Of a stretch of 64,000 nucleotides of DNA, positions 41,173 through 54,431 are shown piece by piece (position 1 is the stretch's first letter; each line of letters begins with the position of its first letter). The stretch is from Azorinus chamasolen (taxonomy: Eukaryota > Mollusca > Bivalvia > Cardiida > Solecurtidae), in contig OY755241.1 in NCBI GenBank assembly GCA_963576725.1, positions 28,026,853-28,090,852 of the forward strand, read 5' to 3'. Both the position numbers and the translations under genes were made by a program. The notes beneath the pieces are model-generated. The model did not search any database. It saw only the letters and a program-made list of their open reading frames with translations, and had not been told where the DNA came from.

Positions 41173-43784
41173 CTTACCTTTCTTTTGGATAACATATTTG
41201 TATGTTATGGGAATGCTATATTGTGCACCACTTGTCGCAGATTTGTTTTTGTACTGCTATGAGAGAGATTTCATGTTGCGTTTGAATCCTCAATCACAAG
41301 AAGATGTTATAAAAGCCTTCAATGAAACTTGTTGATATATGGATGATATTTTTAACTTAGATAACCCTTTCTTTGATGCTCTGATTCCTACAATTTAAAT
41401 TGAACAACTCAAATTGAATAAATCTAACCCGTCCGACAATTATGCAGCGTTTCTTGATCTAGACTTTAAAATTGATAATGGAATGATTTCTTCTAGAATA
41501 TATGACAAAAGAGATGATTTTGATTTTAATATTGTAAATTTTCCTCATCTTGACGGGGATGTTCCCTGTGCTCCATCTTACGGGGTTTATATATCTCAAC
41601 TTATTCGTTTTGCTTGAGCTTGTTCATCTATTGACGATTTTAACACTCGAAATCTCATTATAACTGAAAAACTGCTTAAGCAAGGATATAGATACCATAA
41701 ACTAAGAAAAACTTTCTCTAAATTTTACCAACGAAATCTCTCGTTTTTGGCAAGTACCAATGTAATCTCAAGGTGCTTCTGCGACACGGTATTTCACATC
41801 CTGAATTTTATGGTGATGTGATTTACAAACTTCGTAAAATTATTGGACATGCGCATTTTCTCACTTTGTTCATCAAATATGTTAAAACATTCATTAAAAA
41901 GGGATATGATCCTGTAGTACTACAACATACTGCATATTTGGTTGTGAACCCTTTTAAAGTTGGCAATCACGCTGGCCTCTTTGCATGTACGCCGACAAGA
42001 AAGGTTTAGTACTCTATGAAGGCGACCTCTTAAATCCAGAAATGGAAGGAGAATGTCGGATATCTGTGCTATTTCGTTTTTGTCGTACCCTTTATTACTT
42101 TTTAGCTCACCTGAGCCAAAGGCTCAGGATCAGCTATTGTGAGCGCTATTTGTGCGGCGTCCGGCGTCGGTCCAGCGTCCGTCCGGCGTCAGTCGTCCGG
42201 TGTCCGTCCACATTTTCAAACGACATCTCCTCTGAAACTGCTGACCCGATTTTAACCAAATTTTGTCAGAAGCATCAGAGGCTAGGGGGAACGAAACGTT
42301 GTTCACATTATGACCCCCGGGCCAAAAATGGCCCCGCCCAAGGGCTTATCAGTTTTTCATAGGAAAATCTTTAAAAAGCTTCTTCTCTGCAACTGTAAGG
42401 CCTAGATCTTTGATATTTGGCATGTAGCATGATCTAGTGGTTCTCTACAAAGATTGTTCAAATTATGACCCCTGGGCCAAAAATGGCCCCGCCCAAGGGC
42501 TTATCAGTTTTTCATAGGAAAATCTTTAAAAATCTTCTTCTCTGAAACTGTAAGGCCTAGATCTTTGATATTTGGCATGTAGCATGATCTTATGGTTCTC
42601 TACAAAGATTGTTCAAATTATGACCGCCGTGCCAAAAATGGCCCCGCCTAATGGCTTATCAGTTTTTCATATGAAAATCTTTAAAAATCTTCTTCTCTGA
42701 AAATGTAAGGCCTAGACCTTTGATATTTGGCATGTAGCATGATCTAATGGTCCTCTACAAAGATTGTTCAAATTATGACCCCCGGGTCAAAAATGGCCCC
42801 ACCCAATGGCTTATCAGTTTTTCATATGAAAATCTTTAAAAATCTTCTTCTCTGAAACTGTAAGGTCTAGACCTTTGATATTTGGCATGTAGCATGATCT
42901 AATGGTCCTCTACAAAGATTGTTTAAATTATGACCCCCGGGCCAAAAATGGCCCCGCCCAAGGGCTTATCAGTTTTACATTGGAAAATCTTTAAAAATCT
43001 TCTTCTCTGAAACTGTAAGGCCTAGACCTTTGATATTTGGCATGTAGCATGATCTAGTGGTCCTCTACAAAGATTGTTCAAATTATGACCCCGGGCCAAA
43101 AATAGCCCTGCCCAATGGCTTATCAGTTTTTCATATGAAAATCTTTAAAAATCTTCTTCTCTGAAACTGTAAGGCCTAGACCTTTGATATTTGGCATGTA
43201 GCATGATCTAATTGTCCTCTACAAAGATTGTTCAAATTATGACCCCGGGCTAAAAATGGCCCCGCCCAAGGGCTTATCAGTTTTTCATAGGAAACTCTTT
43301 AACATTCTTCTTCTCTGAAATTGTAAAGCCTAGACCTTTGATAGTTGGTATGTAGCATGATCTAGTGGTTCTCTACAAAGATTGTTCAAATTATGACCCC
43401 TGGGCCAAAAATGGCCCCGCCCAAGGGCTTATCAGTTTTTCATAGGAAAATCTTTAAAAATCTTCTTCTCTGAAACTGTAAGGCCTAGACCTTTGATATT
43501 TGGCATGTAGCTTTGGCTTGTGGTCCTCTGCCAAGATTGTTCAACTTACGACCATGACCTCTGGGCGAAACTTGGCCCAGTGGCTTATCAGTTTTCATGG
43601 GAAAACTATATCATTTTTCTCTGAAACCATTAGGCTTAGACCTTAATTAATGGCATACTGCTTTGCCTTGTGGTTCTCTACCAAGGTTGTACAAATGATG
43701 GCCCCATCCCTGGGGTATCTCAGGTGAGCGCTTCAGGGCCTCATGGCCCTCTTGTTTACAGTTACTCTGTTTGCAGCTCAATCA
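41173..43784 (+). mobile_element. Tandem unit I: Penelope-like fragment plus HC-D2
   Basis: Starts CTTACCTTTCTTTTGGATAA and ends CAGCTCAATCA. The protein text runs from TFLLDNIFV to the C-terminal LVVNPFKVGNHAGLF. A deletion of about 35 bp removes the IPMGTN motif found in units II and III. Stops include TGA before YMDDIF and in FA-stop-ACSS. HC-D2 (42104-43756) interrupts after CTTTATTACTTTT. Confidence 0.75.
42104..43756 (+). mobile_element. Hairpin-capped element HC-D, copy 2
   Basis: 5' stem-loop AGCTCACCTGAGCC-AAA-GGCTCAGGATCAGCT, then GTCCGGCGTCGGTCC. Units of 157 bp follow. 3' stem-loop AGGGCCTCATGGCCCT then CTTGTT. It is 1653 bp, exactly 157 bp longer than HC-D3. Confidence 0.88.
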
Positions 43785-46274
43785 CTTACCTTTCTTTTGG
43801 ATAACATATTTGTACGTTATGGGAATGCTATATACCGTCAGGTAATTGGTATTCCTATGGGTACGAATTGTGCACCACTTGTCGCAGATTTGTTTTTGTA
43901 CTGCTATGAGAGAGATTTCATGTTGCGTTTGAATCCTCAATCACAAGAAGATGTTATAAAAGCCTTCAATGCAACTTGTTGATATATGGATGATATTTTT
44001 AACTTAGATAACCCTTTCTTTGATGCTCTGATTCCTACAATTTATCCTAAAGAACTCAAATTGAATAAAGCTAACCCGTCCGACAATTATGCAGCGTTTC
44101 TTGATCGAGACCTTAAAATTGATAATGGAATGATTTCTTCTAAAATATATGACAAAAGAGATTATTTTGATTTTAATATTGTAAATTTTCCTCATCTTGA
44201 CGGGGATGTTCCCTGTGCTCCATCTTACGGGGTTTATATATCTCAATTTATTCGTTTTGCTTGAGCTTGTTCATCTATTGACGATTTTAACACTCGAAAT
44301 CTCATTATAACTGAAAAACTGCTTAAGCAAGGATATAGATACCATAAACTAAGAAAAACTTTCTCTAAATTTTACCAACGAAATCTCTCGCTTATTGGCA
44401 AGTACCAATGTAATCTCAAGGTGCTTCTGCGACACGGTATTTCACATCCTGAATTTTATGGTGATGTGATTTACAAACTTCGTAAAATTATTGGACATGC
44501 GCATTTTCTCACTTTGTTCATCAAATATGTTAAAACATTCATTAAAAAGGGATATGATCCTGTAGTACTACAACATACTGCATGTTTGGTTGTGAACCCT
44601 TTTAAAGTTGGCAATCACGCTGGCCTCTTTGCATGTATGCCGACAAGAAAGGTTTAGTACTCTATGAAGGCGACCTCTTCAATCCAGAAATGGAAGGAGA
44701 ATGTCGGATATCTGTGCTATTTCGTTTTTGTCGTACCCTTTATTACTTTTTAGCTCACCTGAGCCAAAGGCTCAGGATCAGCTATTGTGAGCGCTATTTG
44801 TGCGGCGTCCGGCGTCGGTCCAGCGTCCGTCCGGCGTCAGTCGTCCGGTGTCCGTCCACATTTTCAAACGACATCTCCTCTGAAACTGCTGACCCGATTT
44901 TAACCAAATTTTGTCAGAAGCATCAGAGGCTAGGGGGAACGAAACGTTGTTCACATTATGACCCTGGGCCAAACATGGCCCCGCCCAAGGGCTTATCAGT
45001 TTTTCATAGGAAAATCTTTAAAAAGCTTCTTCTCTGCAACTGTAAGGCCTAGATCTTTGATATTTGGCATGTAGCATGATCTTATGGTTCTCTACAAAGA
45101 TTGTTCAAATTATGACCCCTGGGCCAAAAATGGCCCCGCCCAAGGGCTTATCAGTTTTTCATAGGAAAATCTTTAAAAATCTTCTTCTCTGAAACTGTAA
45201 GGCCTAGATCTTTGATATTTGGCATGTAGCATGATCTTATGGTTCTCTACAAAGATTGTTCAAATTATGACCGCCGTGCCAAAAATGGCCCCGCCTAATG
45301 GCTTATCAGTTTTTCATATGAAAATCTTTAAAAATCTTCTTCTCTGAAAATGTAAGGCCTAGACCTTTGATATTTGGCATGTAGCATGATCTAATGGTCC
45401 TCTACAAAGATTGTTCAAATTATGACCGCCGTGCCAAAAATAGCTCCACCCAATGGCTTATCAGTTTTTCATATGAAAATCTTTAAAAATCTTCTTCTCT
45501 GAAACTGTAAGGCCTAGACCTTTGATATTTGGCATGTAGCATGAACTAATGGTCCTCTACAAAGATTTTTAAACTATGACCCCCGGGCCAAAAATAGCCC
45601 CGCCCAAGGGCTTATCAGTTTTACACTGGAAAATCTTTAAAAAAATTCTTCTCTGAAACTGTAAGGCCTAGACCTTTGATATTTGGCATGTAGCATGATC
45701 TAGTGGTCCTCTACAAAGATTTTCAAATTATGACCCCGGGCCAAAAATAGCCCCGCCCAAGGGCTTATCAGTTTTTCATAGGAAACTCTTTAACATTCTT
45801 CTTCTCTGAAACTGTAAGGCCTAGACCTTTGATAGTTGGTATGTAGCATGATCTAGTGGTTCTCTACAAAGATTGTTCAAATTATGACCCCTGGGCCAAA
45901 AATGGCCCCGCCCAAGGGCTTATCAGTTTTTCATAGGAAAATCTTTAAAAATCTTCTTCTCTGAAACTGTAAGGCCTAGACCTTTGATATTTGGCATGTA
46001 GCTTTGGCTTGTGGTCCTCTGCCAAGATTGTTCAACTTACAACCATGACCTCTGGGCGAAACTTGGCCCAGTGGCTTATCAGTTTTCATAGGAAAACTAT
46101 ATCATTTTTCTCTGAAACCATTAGGCTTAGACCTTAATTAATGGCATACTGCTTTGCCTTGTGGTTCTCTACCAAGGTTGTACAAATGATGGCCCCGTCC
46201 CTGGGGTATCTCAGGTGAGCGCTTCAGGGCCTCATGGCCCTCTTGTTTACAGTTACTCTGTTTGCAGCTCAATC
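43785..46274 (+). mobile_element. Tandem unit II: Penelope-like fragment plus HC-D3
   Basis: Contains YRQVIGIPMGTNCAPLVADL, then an in-frame TGA just before YMDDIFNLDNPFFD. It continues KIYDKRDYFDFNIVNF, SYGVYISQFIRF, another TGA, then LRHGISHPEFYGDVIYKL and FIKKGYDPVVLQHTACLV. Penelope-like polymerases make DNA from element RNA; this copy is inactive. The IPMG box and YMDD box are present. Confidence 0.78.
44752..46247 (+). mobile_element. Hairpin-capped element HC-D, copy 3
   Basis: Same insertion point and ends as HC-D2 and nearly identical sequence, one 157 bp unit shorter (1496 bp). It was copied with the surrounding unit rather than inserted separately. Confidence 0.88.
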
Positions 46275-46741
46275 ACTTACCTTTCTTTTGGATAACATAT
46301 TTGTACGTTATGGGAATGCTATATACCGTCAGGTAATTGGTATTCCTATGGGTACGAATTGTGCACCACTTGTCGCAGATTTGTTTTTGTACTGCTATGA
46401 GAGAGATTTCATGTTGCGTTTGAATCCTCAATCACAAGAAGATGTTATAAAAGCCTTCAATGCAACTTGTTGATATATGGATGATATTTTTAACTTAGAT
46501 AACCCTTTCTTTGATGCTCTGATTCCTACAATTTATCCTAAAGAACTCAAATTGAATAAAGCTAACCCGTCCGACAATTATGCAGCGTTTCTTGATCTAG
46601 ACCTTAAAATTGATAATGGAATGATTTCTTCTAAAATATATGACAAAAGAGATGATTTTGATTTTAATATTGTAAATTTTCCTCATCTTGACGGGGATGT
46701 TCCCCGTGCTCCATCTTACGGGGTTTATATATCTCAACTTA

Positions 46742-46929
46742 CCCCCAAGTGACTTTTGTCATTGACCGTTCCAAGGCGGTGCTTCCATCTTCCCCCTTTT
46801 GTGTTTGTTTTGTCTTTGTGTGTCTCTTGTTGTTTTTATAGTTATGTACATTTGCTGTTTCCTTGTGTTGCTGTTCGGGCGACTGTTTGTTCTGTATGTG
46901 GTGTTTCCTGCATGACTAAATTTGTACTT
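46742..46929 (+). mobile_element. 188 bp insert flanked by TTA
   Basis: Units I and II read CAACTTATTCG; unit III reads CAACTTA, 188 bp, TTATTCG, so TTA is duplicated. The insert (TTCCAAGGCGGTGCTTCC, GTGGTGTTTCCTGCATGAC) is related to 62280-62470 and, inverted, to about 49410-49600. Those belong to the 3' region of the Penelope-like family. Confidence 0.7.
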
Positions 46930-47285
46930 TTATTCGTTTTGCTAGAGCTTGTTCATCTATTGACGATTTTAACAGTTGAAATCTCATTTTAACTGAAAAA
47001 GTGGTTTAGCAAGGATATAGATACCATAAACTAAGAAAAACTTTCTCTAAATTTTACTATCGAAATCACTCGCTTATTGGCAAGTACCAATGTAATCTCA
47101 AGGTGCTTCTGCGACACGGTATTTCACATCCTGAATTTTATGGTGATGTGATTTACAAACTTCGTAAAATTATTGGACATACGCATTTTCTCACTTTGTT
47201 CATCAAATATGTTAAAAAATTCATTAAAAAAGGGATATGATCCTGTAGTACTACAACACTGCATGTTTGGTTGTGAACCCTTTTT

Positions 47286-48863
47286 ATACGCCCACCTAAT
47301 AAAGGTGGTCGTATATTGTCGTGGCCCTGTCCGTCCGTTCGTTCGTTCGTTCGTTCGTTCGTTCGTCCGTCAACATTTTGTTTGTCCGCTGCTATCTGGG
47401 AAAACTATTTGACAGATATTAATGAAACTTCACACAAATGTTTAATGCATCAAGATCTGAAGCCGAGTTGTTTCTAAGGTTCATTTGATTTTTCATTTCA
47501 GAGTTATGGCCCTTGTCCTTAAAAAATGCAAATAGTTTGTCCGCTGTTTTCTGGGAAAACTATTAGAGAGATATTAATGAAACTTCACACAAATGTTTAA
47601 TGCATCAAGATCTGAAGCTGAGTCGATTCTGAGGTTCATTTGATTTTTCGTTTCAGAGTTATGGCCCTTGTCCTTAAAAAATAATGCAAATAGTTTGTCC
47701 GCTGTTTTCTGGGAAAACTATTGGACAGATATTAATGAAACTTCACACAAATGTTAACTGCATCAAGATCTGAAGCTGAGTTTATTCTGAGGTTCATTTG
47801 ATTTTTCATTTCAGAGTTATGGTCCTTGTCCATAAAAAATATGCAAATAGTTTGTCCGCTGTTTGTCCGCTGTTTTCTGGGAAAACTATTTGAGAGATAT
47901 TAATGAAACTTCACACAAATGTTTAATGCATCAAGATCTGAAACTGAATTGATTCTGAGGATCATTTGATTTTTCGTTTCAGAGTTATGGCCCTTGTCCT
48001 TAAAAAATAATGCAAATAGTTTGTCCGCTGTTTTCTGGGAAAACTATTTGACAGATATTAATGAAACTTCACAAAAATGTTTAATGCATCAAGATCTGAT
48101 GCTGAGTCGATTTTGAGGTTTATTTGATTTTTAGTTTCAGAGTTATTGCCCTTTAACTTAAAAAATAATGCAAATATATGCATATAGTTTGTCCGCTGTT
48201 TTCTGGCAAAACTGTTTAACAGATATTAATGAAACTTCATACACATGTTTAATGCATCAAGACCTGAAGCTAAGTTGATTCTGAGGATCATTTGATTTGT
48301 TGTTTCGGAGTAATGGCCCTTGCACTTAAAAAAATAATGCAAATCTATGCAAATATGAGGATGGCCATACCTTTTTCATTTGAAATGATATTTACTTCAA
48401 TTTTTTTATATGGATAAACCTTAATGTGAATTTTCACATATATTGTGGGGCTTTTGATATGTCATTTTATTCTAAAGTTATGGTCCTTGAACTTCGTGTG
48501 TTCGTTGCTTTGTTAGTCGGTCAACTTTTAGTTTGTCTGTTGTTTTCTGGGAAAACTATTAAAATGATATAAATGAAACTAAACACAAATGTTTTAAGCA
48601 ACAAAATTTGAAGCTGAGTTTATTTTGAGGTTCATTCAGTTTGTCTTTACAGAGTTATGGCCGTTGCACTGCAAAAATGAGGATTAGCTGTAACTTTTTT
48701 ATTTAATAAGATATTCACTTCATTTTTTTAAGAAATAGTATCACCTTAATATGGAAATCAAGATCTGAAGCACAGATTAGAAAATGTCAACACTTATAAG
48801 GCATGTTGAATCAGAGAAAGTTTGCAAGTGGGCGTATTATGTACCGTATGCGGTACTCTTGTT
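47286..48863 (+). mobile_element. Hairpin-capped element HC-F
   Basis: 5' stem-loop ATACGCCCACCT-AATAA-AGGTGGTCGTAT, then about eight GTTC/TTCG repeats (47338-47367). About seven units of 150-160 bp follow (TTTGTCCGCTGTTTTCTGGG, TTAATGAAACTTCACACAAA). 3' stem-loop GTACCG-TATG-CGGTAC, then TCTTGTT. Empty sites in units I and II read CCCTTTTAAAGTTGG, so it entered at TTTT/A without duplication. Confidence 0.9.
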
Positions 48864-49039
48864 ACAGTTGGCAATCACGCTGGCCTCTTTGCATGTACGC
48901 CGACAAGAAAGGTTTAGTACTCTATGAAGGCGACCTCTTAAATCCAGAAATGGAAGGAGAACGTCGGATATCTGTACTATTTTGTTTTTGTCGTACCCTT
49001 TATTACTTTTCTACAGTTACTCTGTTTGCAGCTCAATCA

Positions 49040-49275
49040 TTGAGTACACTAGCGATAGGTGGATACAGTTTGTTCACTTAAATGTTTTCGTTATACATGC
49101 ACTTTACCACTGTATTTGCCGTCGCGGTTGTTGTAGATTAGTCGGAGAGGGGATACATTTAATTACACTGTTTGTCTTTTAGGGTGGGGATGGAATAAGT
49201 GTGAGGTTGGGCGCCCATAAACCGGTTTAACACTTGCTCTAGGCATACAAATATACGCAATAAAGAATTGAATTG
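49040..49275 (+). pseudogene. Penelope-like 3' region with AATTG-type tail
   Basis: Text DRWIQFVHLNVFVIHALYH, CRRGCCRLVGEGIH, then GGAATAAGTGTGAGGTTGGG as at 62230. Ends AATAAAGAATTGAATTGAAT. Confidence 0.55.
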
Positions 49276-49600
49276 AATATACACTCCGTGGACACGACAC
49301 TGTTTTGCCACACAACGATGTAAGGTTATTTTCCCTTGTCTAACCTTAATAATTAAATAAGCTTTAATGATAACCTTAATAGTAATTACCATATATACAA
49401 CATAAATGTAAAAGTACATGTATGAGTCATGCAGGAAACACCGCATACAAAACACAACCGCCCAAACAGCACCACAACGACTAACAGCAAATGTACATGA
49501 ATATAAAAGACACAAAGAGACGCAAAGACATAACAACGTGGAACAAACAATAGGGCGAAGATGGAAGTACCGCCTTGGAACGGTCAGAGGGGGCTACACA
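49276..49600 (-). mobile_element. Inverted Penelope-like 3' region
   Basis: Minus-strand text from about 49600 down to 49410 matches 62280-62470 (GTACTTCCATCTTC, GTCTTTGCGTCTCTTTGTG, GTTTCCTGCATGACTCATAC). It lies in opposite orientation to the unit III tail beside it. Confidence 0.55.
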
Positions 49601-49977
49601 CTTTCCTCCATGAATATCCATGTAAAAGTTATGTGTTAGAATAGCACATGGACCTATAAATTGTTGGCCAATGCAGAAACTGAAGAATCACATCTATATT
49701 AATTATGATGTGTCAATATGTCAGCAACTTTAATTGTATGCTCTTGTTCTAAATAATTAATATCTTATTCGGGTACAACACGACATAATAGTAAAAGTTT
49801 AAACATATCATGGTGTATCCAGATCAAATAAGAAGCAAAATAATAGGGGTTAAGGGGTTAAAAACAGTTACGCAATGAAGCAAATGGTTAACATTTGTAA
49901 ATACTGTATAGCTTGAATCCAGATTATACACTCGGGGGGGTGGGGGGGGGGGAGGCAGTGAAAGGGTTAACGCAATG
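49601..49977. other. No gene; G-rich tract
   Basis: AT-rich sequence with a G run broken by single T and A (49934-49954). Confidence 0.5.
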
Positions 49978-50092
49978 TCTAATCTGGATCAACGCTAAAT
50001 AAATGCATTTATAAAACTAGACAAATCATTTTTAATACGAAACAAAACGGTTTGTTTCCAAAATTATCAACACATTTTGTATCCAGATTAGA
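49978..50092. mobile_element. Family 3 MITE at the start of zinc-finger locus B
   Basis: TCTAATCTGGATCAA and ATCCAGATTAGA are inverted ends. Homologous to 25812-25936. Confidence 0.75.
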
Positions 50093-50394
50093 CGCTCTGT
50101 CAAAAAGTTTACCAATATCCTACTATAATATTGTCTGCTTTGAAATTGTCGTCCTCAAAAATCGAAAATTAACAATTTCAAATTTCGTATTTCTTTATTG
50201 AAGAAACCTACATAAGAATGTCAAGCAGTTTGGATCCAGTATATCAGTGCTAATTGGTCAGTCACCCATTGAATTAACTAGCGTTATGACAGCGTTAATT
50301 AGATCTAAATAATTAAATAATAAGTTATGCATGTTTGGTTAGTTCACACGCTGTGTTTTTATAGTTAAATTATAATACAACAATGTCGATTCAG

Positions 50395-50430
50395 TATATA
50401 ATGGACAGTTGTACCATGTTTTCATTCTCA
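50395..50430 (+). promoter_or_regulatory. Candidate core promoter of zinc-finger copy B
   Basis: TATATAAT at 50395-50402 and TTCATTCTC with A at 50424, 29 bases downstream of the TATA start. GGACAGTTGTACCATG between them is shared with copy A. Confidence 0.5.
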
Positions 50431-50448
50431 GTCTTGGCTTTCAGAGAG

Positions 50449-51930
<1,482 letters not shown>

Positions 51931-52200
51931 ACATAAAAAATCATTTTCTCATCGATCTGATTTCATGCTTCCCCACAGGAGGGTAGATACAAAGCCTAAG
52001 ACGTGACTGAAGGATGATAAATTGCCATTTACAGTTAAATCTAGAAAACTGTCGAATTTTCAGTAACAAAGAATTTTGAACTGTTTAGGCAGGTGACCGC
52101 TTTAAGCAGATGAAGAGACTTTTGTCCTGCATTAAGCTGAAGTCTGTTCTGCATTAACGGCCACGTGTTATGCAATAAGCTACTACCTGTCCTGCATCAA

Positions 52201-52429
52201 CCCTTTCCCTGTTCTATGTTTATTCCAATTTTCAATACCTACTAAATATTCATGGCCAAAACAGTGTAAGGTGGAACATTGTAGCCATTTTAGACAGTAA
52301 ATTTACAGATCTTTCAAATTCCATTAACAAACAGAGCAGAGCATGATTGGACGTCTCCTATAGGAGCCGTCTGATCTTGGTCTGCTCTGTTTGCAAATGC
52401 GCGAAAACGAATTTATATGAAGGAAAGGG
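52201..52429 (-). mobile_element. piggyBac-like MITE, family 1
   Basis: Ends CCCTTTCCCTG and GAAGGAAAGGG, with TTAA at 52430. Centre CTCCTATAGGAG; arms AACAAACAGAGCAGAGCATG / CTTGGTCTGCTCTGTTTGC. A worn family 2 core lies just left of it (about 52083-52200). Confidence 0.85.
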
Positions 52430-52754
52430 TTAAGCTGCCTCCTGTCTGTAAGACCAATCATAATACTGGTTTCAGAGCTCTAATTATCGAGATTTGTTAC
52501 TGTAGATACACACTATGTTAATTGTTAACACATTCTTTCTTACGGACATCTGATTGCGCCTGATTGTAAAAGTTTTGTAAATGTTTTGAAACCCTTGTGA
52601 TAAGTAAAGCATTTGCTAATAGGAGTAAATGCTCCATATATCACAATGTTTTCAAAACTACACAATTCTAAAATTCTTCTTTTCTACAGCTACTGCTCCT
52701 TTTCGGTATATTTATTCAAAGAAGTTGGGTCTAAAATAGGGGGAATGTGTTGCT

Positions 52755-53005
52755 CATTTATTCCATAAATACACCTTTAAAATTTTATTGTATTTGCAAA
52801 CATAGCAGATCCAAATCTAATGGCTCCAGTATGAATTACCTGATCAGAGTCTGCTCTGTTTGCTAATAAACTTATACAGATCTGATTTTACAATGTACAC
52901 TTCCTGCCACGGCCAACATTTCCCGTGCTTATATGCAATTATAAAACTAGTCTAATATTTGATATCCATGATGTAGTTATTTCCTACATAAATATGATTT
53001 ACCTC
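52755..53005 (+). mobile_element. Family 1 MITE (long form), worn
   Basis: ATTTATTCCATAAATACACC, hairpin TATTTGCAAACATAGCAGAT ... GATCAGAGTCTGCTCTGTTT, right half TTCCTGCCACGGCCAACATT. Confidence 0.65.
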
Positions 53006-53099
53006 TTCTTTGTGACTTTTTATGTAGAAATGATTAATATTTACTAAATGAATTTATTTTACATGATATGTTGACTAGGACAGAAACTCTAGAATCATC

Positions 53100-53200
53100 T
53101 TTATGTCACACACAAACGGAGCAGACCCTGATCAGACGTCCCATACAGGAGCCGTCTGATATAGGTCAACACTATTTGCAAATGCGTGATTATGCATTTG
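53100..53200 (-). mobile_element. Family 1 MITE hairpin remnant
   Basis: CAAACGGAGCAGACCCTGAT ... GGAGCCGTCTGATATAGG and TTTGCAAATGCGTGATTATG. A plus-strand frame of 91 codons across it is not a gene. Confidence 0.6.
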
Positions 53201-53485
53201 TAACAGATAATAGTTCAAAAATCAGCTCACTGGTTCCCACTCATGCATTGGCTGTTCTAGATCACATTGATCTGGTTCTACCAGACTGGTGTATTTTGAA
53301 TGCATTTACTCCCAAAGTATTTATTGTAACTGGTCCAGATTGAATTTTGTCATTTCTTCACCAAACCCTATGTCTCTTCTAAACAATTCTAAAGAGTAGT
53401 CACAATAAAGGGTTTGGTGGAGATATAAAGGAATTGTTCTTCAAAATGTTTTTATGCATCACAGCTGGTTCTCTGGAATGATATA

Positions 53486-53689
53486 CAGTAAAACCCCGCT
53501 AATGCGAACACGTAAAAGAGGTATAATTCTGGGTGCTAGATGCAGGTGGTTGCTTAATGCAGGACAAAAGTAATGCAGAAAGCTCCTAGAGGAGCTTTCT
53601 GCATTACTTTTGTCCTGCTTAAGCAACCACCTGCTTATAAAGACACCCATGTAAATTCAATAAGTGGTCGCATTAGAGGGGTTTTACTG
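53486..53689. mobile_element. Mariner-like MITE, family 2, intact
   Basis: CAGTAAAACCCC and GGGGTTTTACTG termini with TA on both sides. The inner arms CAGGTGGTTGCTTAATGCAG and CTGCTTAAGCAACCACCTG surround the centre AAGCTCCTAGAGGAGCTT (53580-53597). TA targets and CAGT ends fit the Tc1/mariner type. Confidence 0.88.
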
Positions 53690-54040
53690 TATCTTGAGTG
53701 CCTTTCCTCCTGGTGTATTTATGATTAGTATTCCAGTGGTAGAGATGGACTCCACGAACAAAGATATAGCATATCCCGTTCCTTCATGTATACTCTTTTC
53801 TATGCCTTTGCAACTAGAGTAGACCCAGATCAGACACCCATGTACATTCATTAAGTGGTCGCATTAGAGGGGTTTTACTGTATCTTGATTGCCTTTCCTC
53901 CTGATGTATTTATGATTGGCTGGCCAATTTAGTATTCCAGTGGTAGAGATGCACTCCACGAACAAAGATATAGCACATCCCTTTCCTTCATGTAAATTAT
54001 TTTCTATGCCTTTGCAACTAGAGTAGACCCAGATCAGACA
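53641..54040 (+). repeat. Tandem duplication of about 191 bp, crossing a MITE end
   Basis: AGACACCCATG at 53641 recurs at 53832. Each copy holds the right end of the family 2 MITE, ATGTATTTATGATTGG-like DNA, CTCCACGAACAAAGATATAG and a partial family 1 hairpin. The second copy has about 13 extra bases. Confidence 0.85.
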
Positions 54041-54190
54041 GCTAATGTAGGAGTTGTTGGATCAGTGTCTGTTCTATTTTAGACCCAGATCAGACAGATA
54101 TGTAGGAGTCGTTGGATCGGTGTCTGTTCTATTTTAGACCCAGATCAGACAGCTACTGTAGGAGTCTTTGGATCAGTGTCTGTTCTATTT
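54025..54190 (+). repeat. Triplicated family 1 hairpin segment (~56 bp)
   Basis: AGACCCAGATCAGACAG ... AGTGTCTGTTCTATTTT occurs three times in direct tandem. Confidence 0.9.
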
Positions 54191-54431
54191 CCATCTGAAA
54201 TAATATAAATCCTTCAGTTTTTGTCAACTCTTCCTTTAAATCAGGGTCTGCTCAGTTTGTTTATGTTATAATATAGAGATGATTCTACAGTCACTGCCGT
54301 GGCCAAAACTTCGCTTGGTCATAAAGTGAATAAAGTTCTGTTCTGTTCTGTTCATATGCTATGATAACCATGTAATTTATATTCACACTGTTATTATTTC
54401 TTACATTAATACTCGTGGAGTAAAGGGTTAA

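Larger units (their letters stand above)
46275..49039 (+). mobile_element. Tandem unit III: Penelope-like fragment without HC-D, with HC-F
   Basis: The same protein text, with the first TGA retained but AGA (Arg) kept in FARACSS, where units I and II have TGA. It has a 188 bp insert at 46742-46929 and HC-F at 47286-48863. Here the site occupied by HC-D in units I and II is empty (TTTATTACTTTTCTACAGTT). Beyond 49039 the Penelope-like 3' region continues to about 49275. Confidence 0.78.

Noticed and set aside
44778..45052. Frames running from the Penelope-like C-terminus into HC-D
   Set aside because: They read across an insertion junction (HC-D2 and HC-D3) and do not represent a real fusion.
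53068..53343. 91-codon plus-strand frame
   Set aside because: Overlaps a family 1 MITE hairpin and lacks any recognisable domain.
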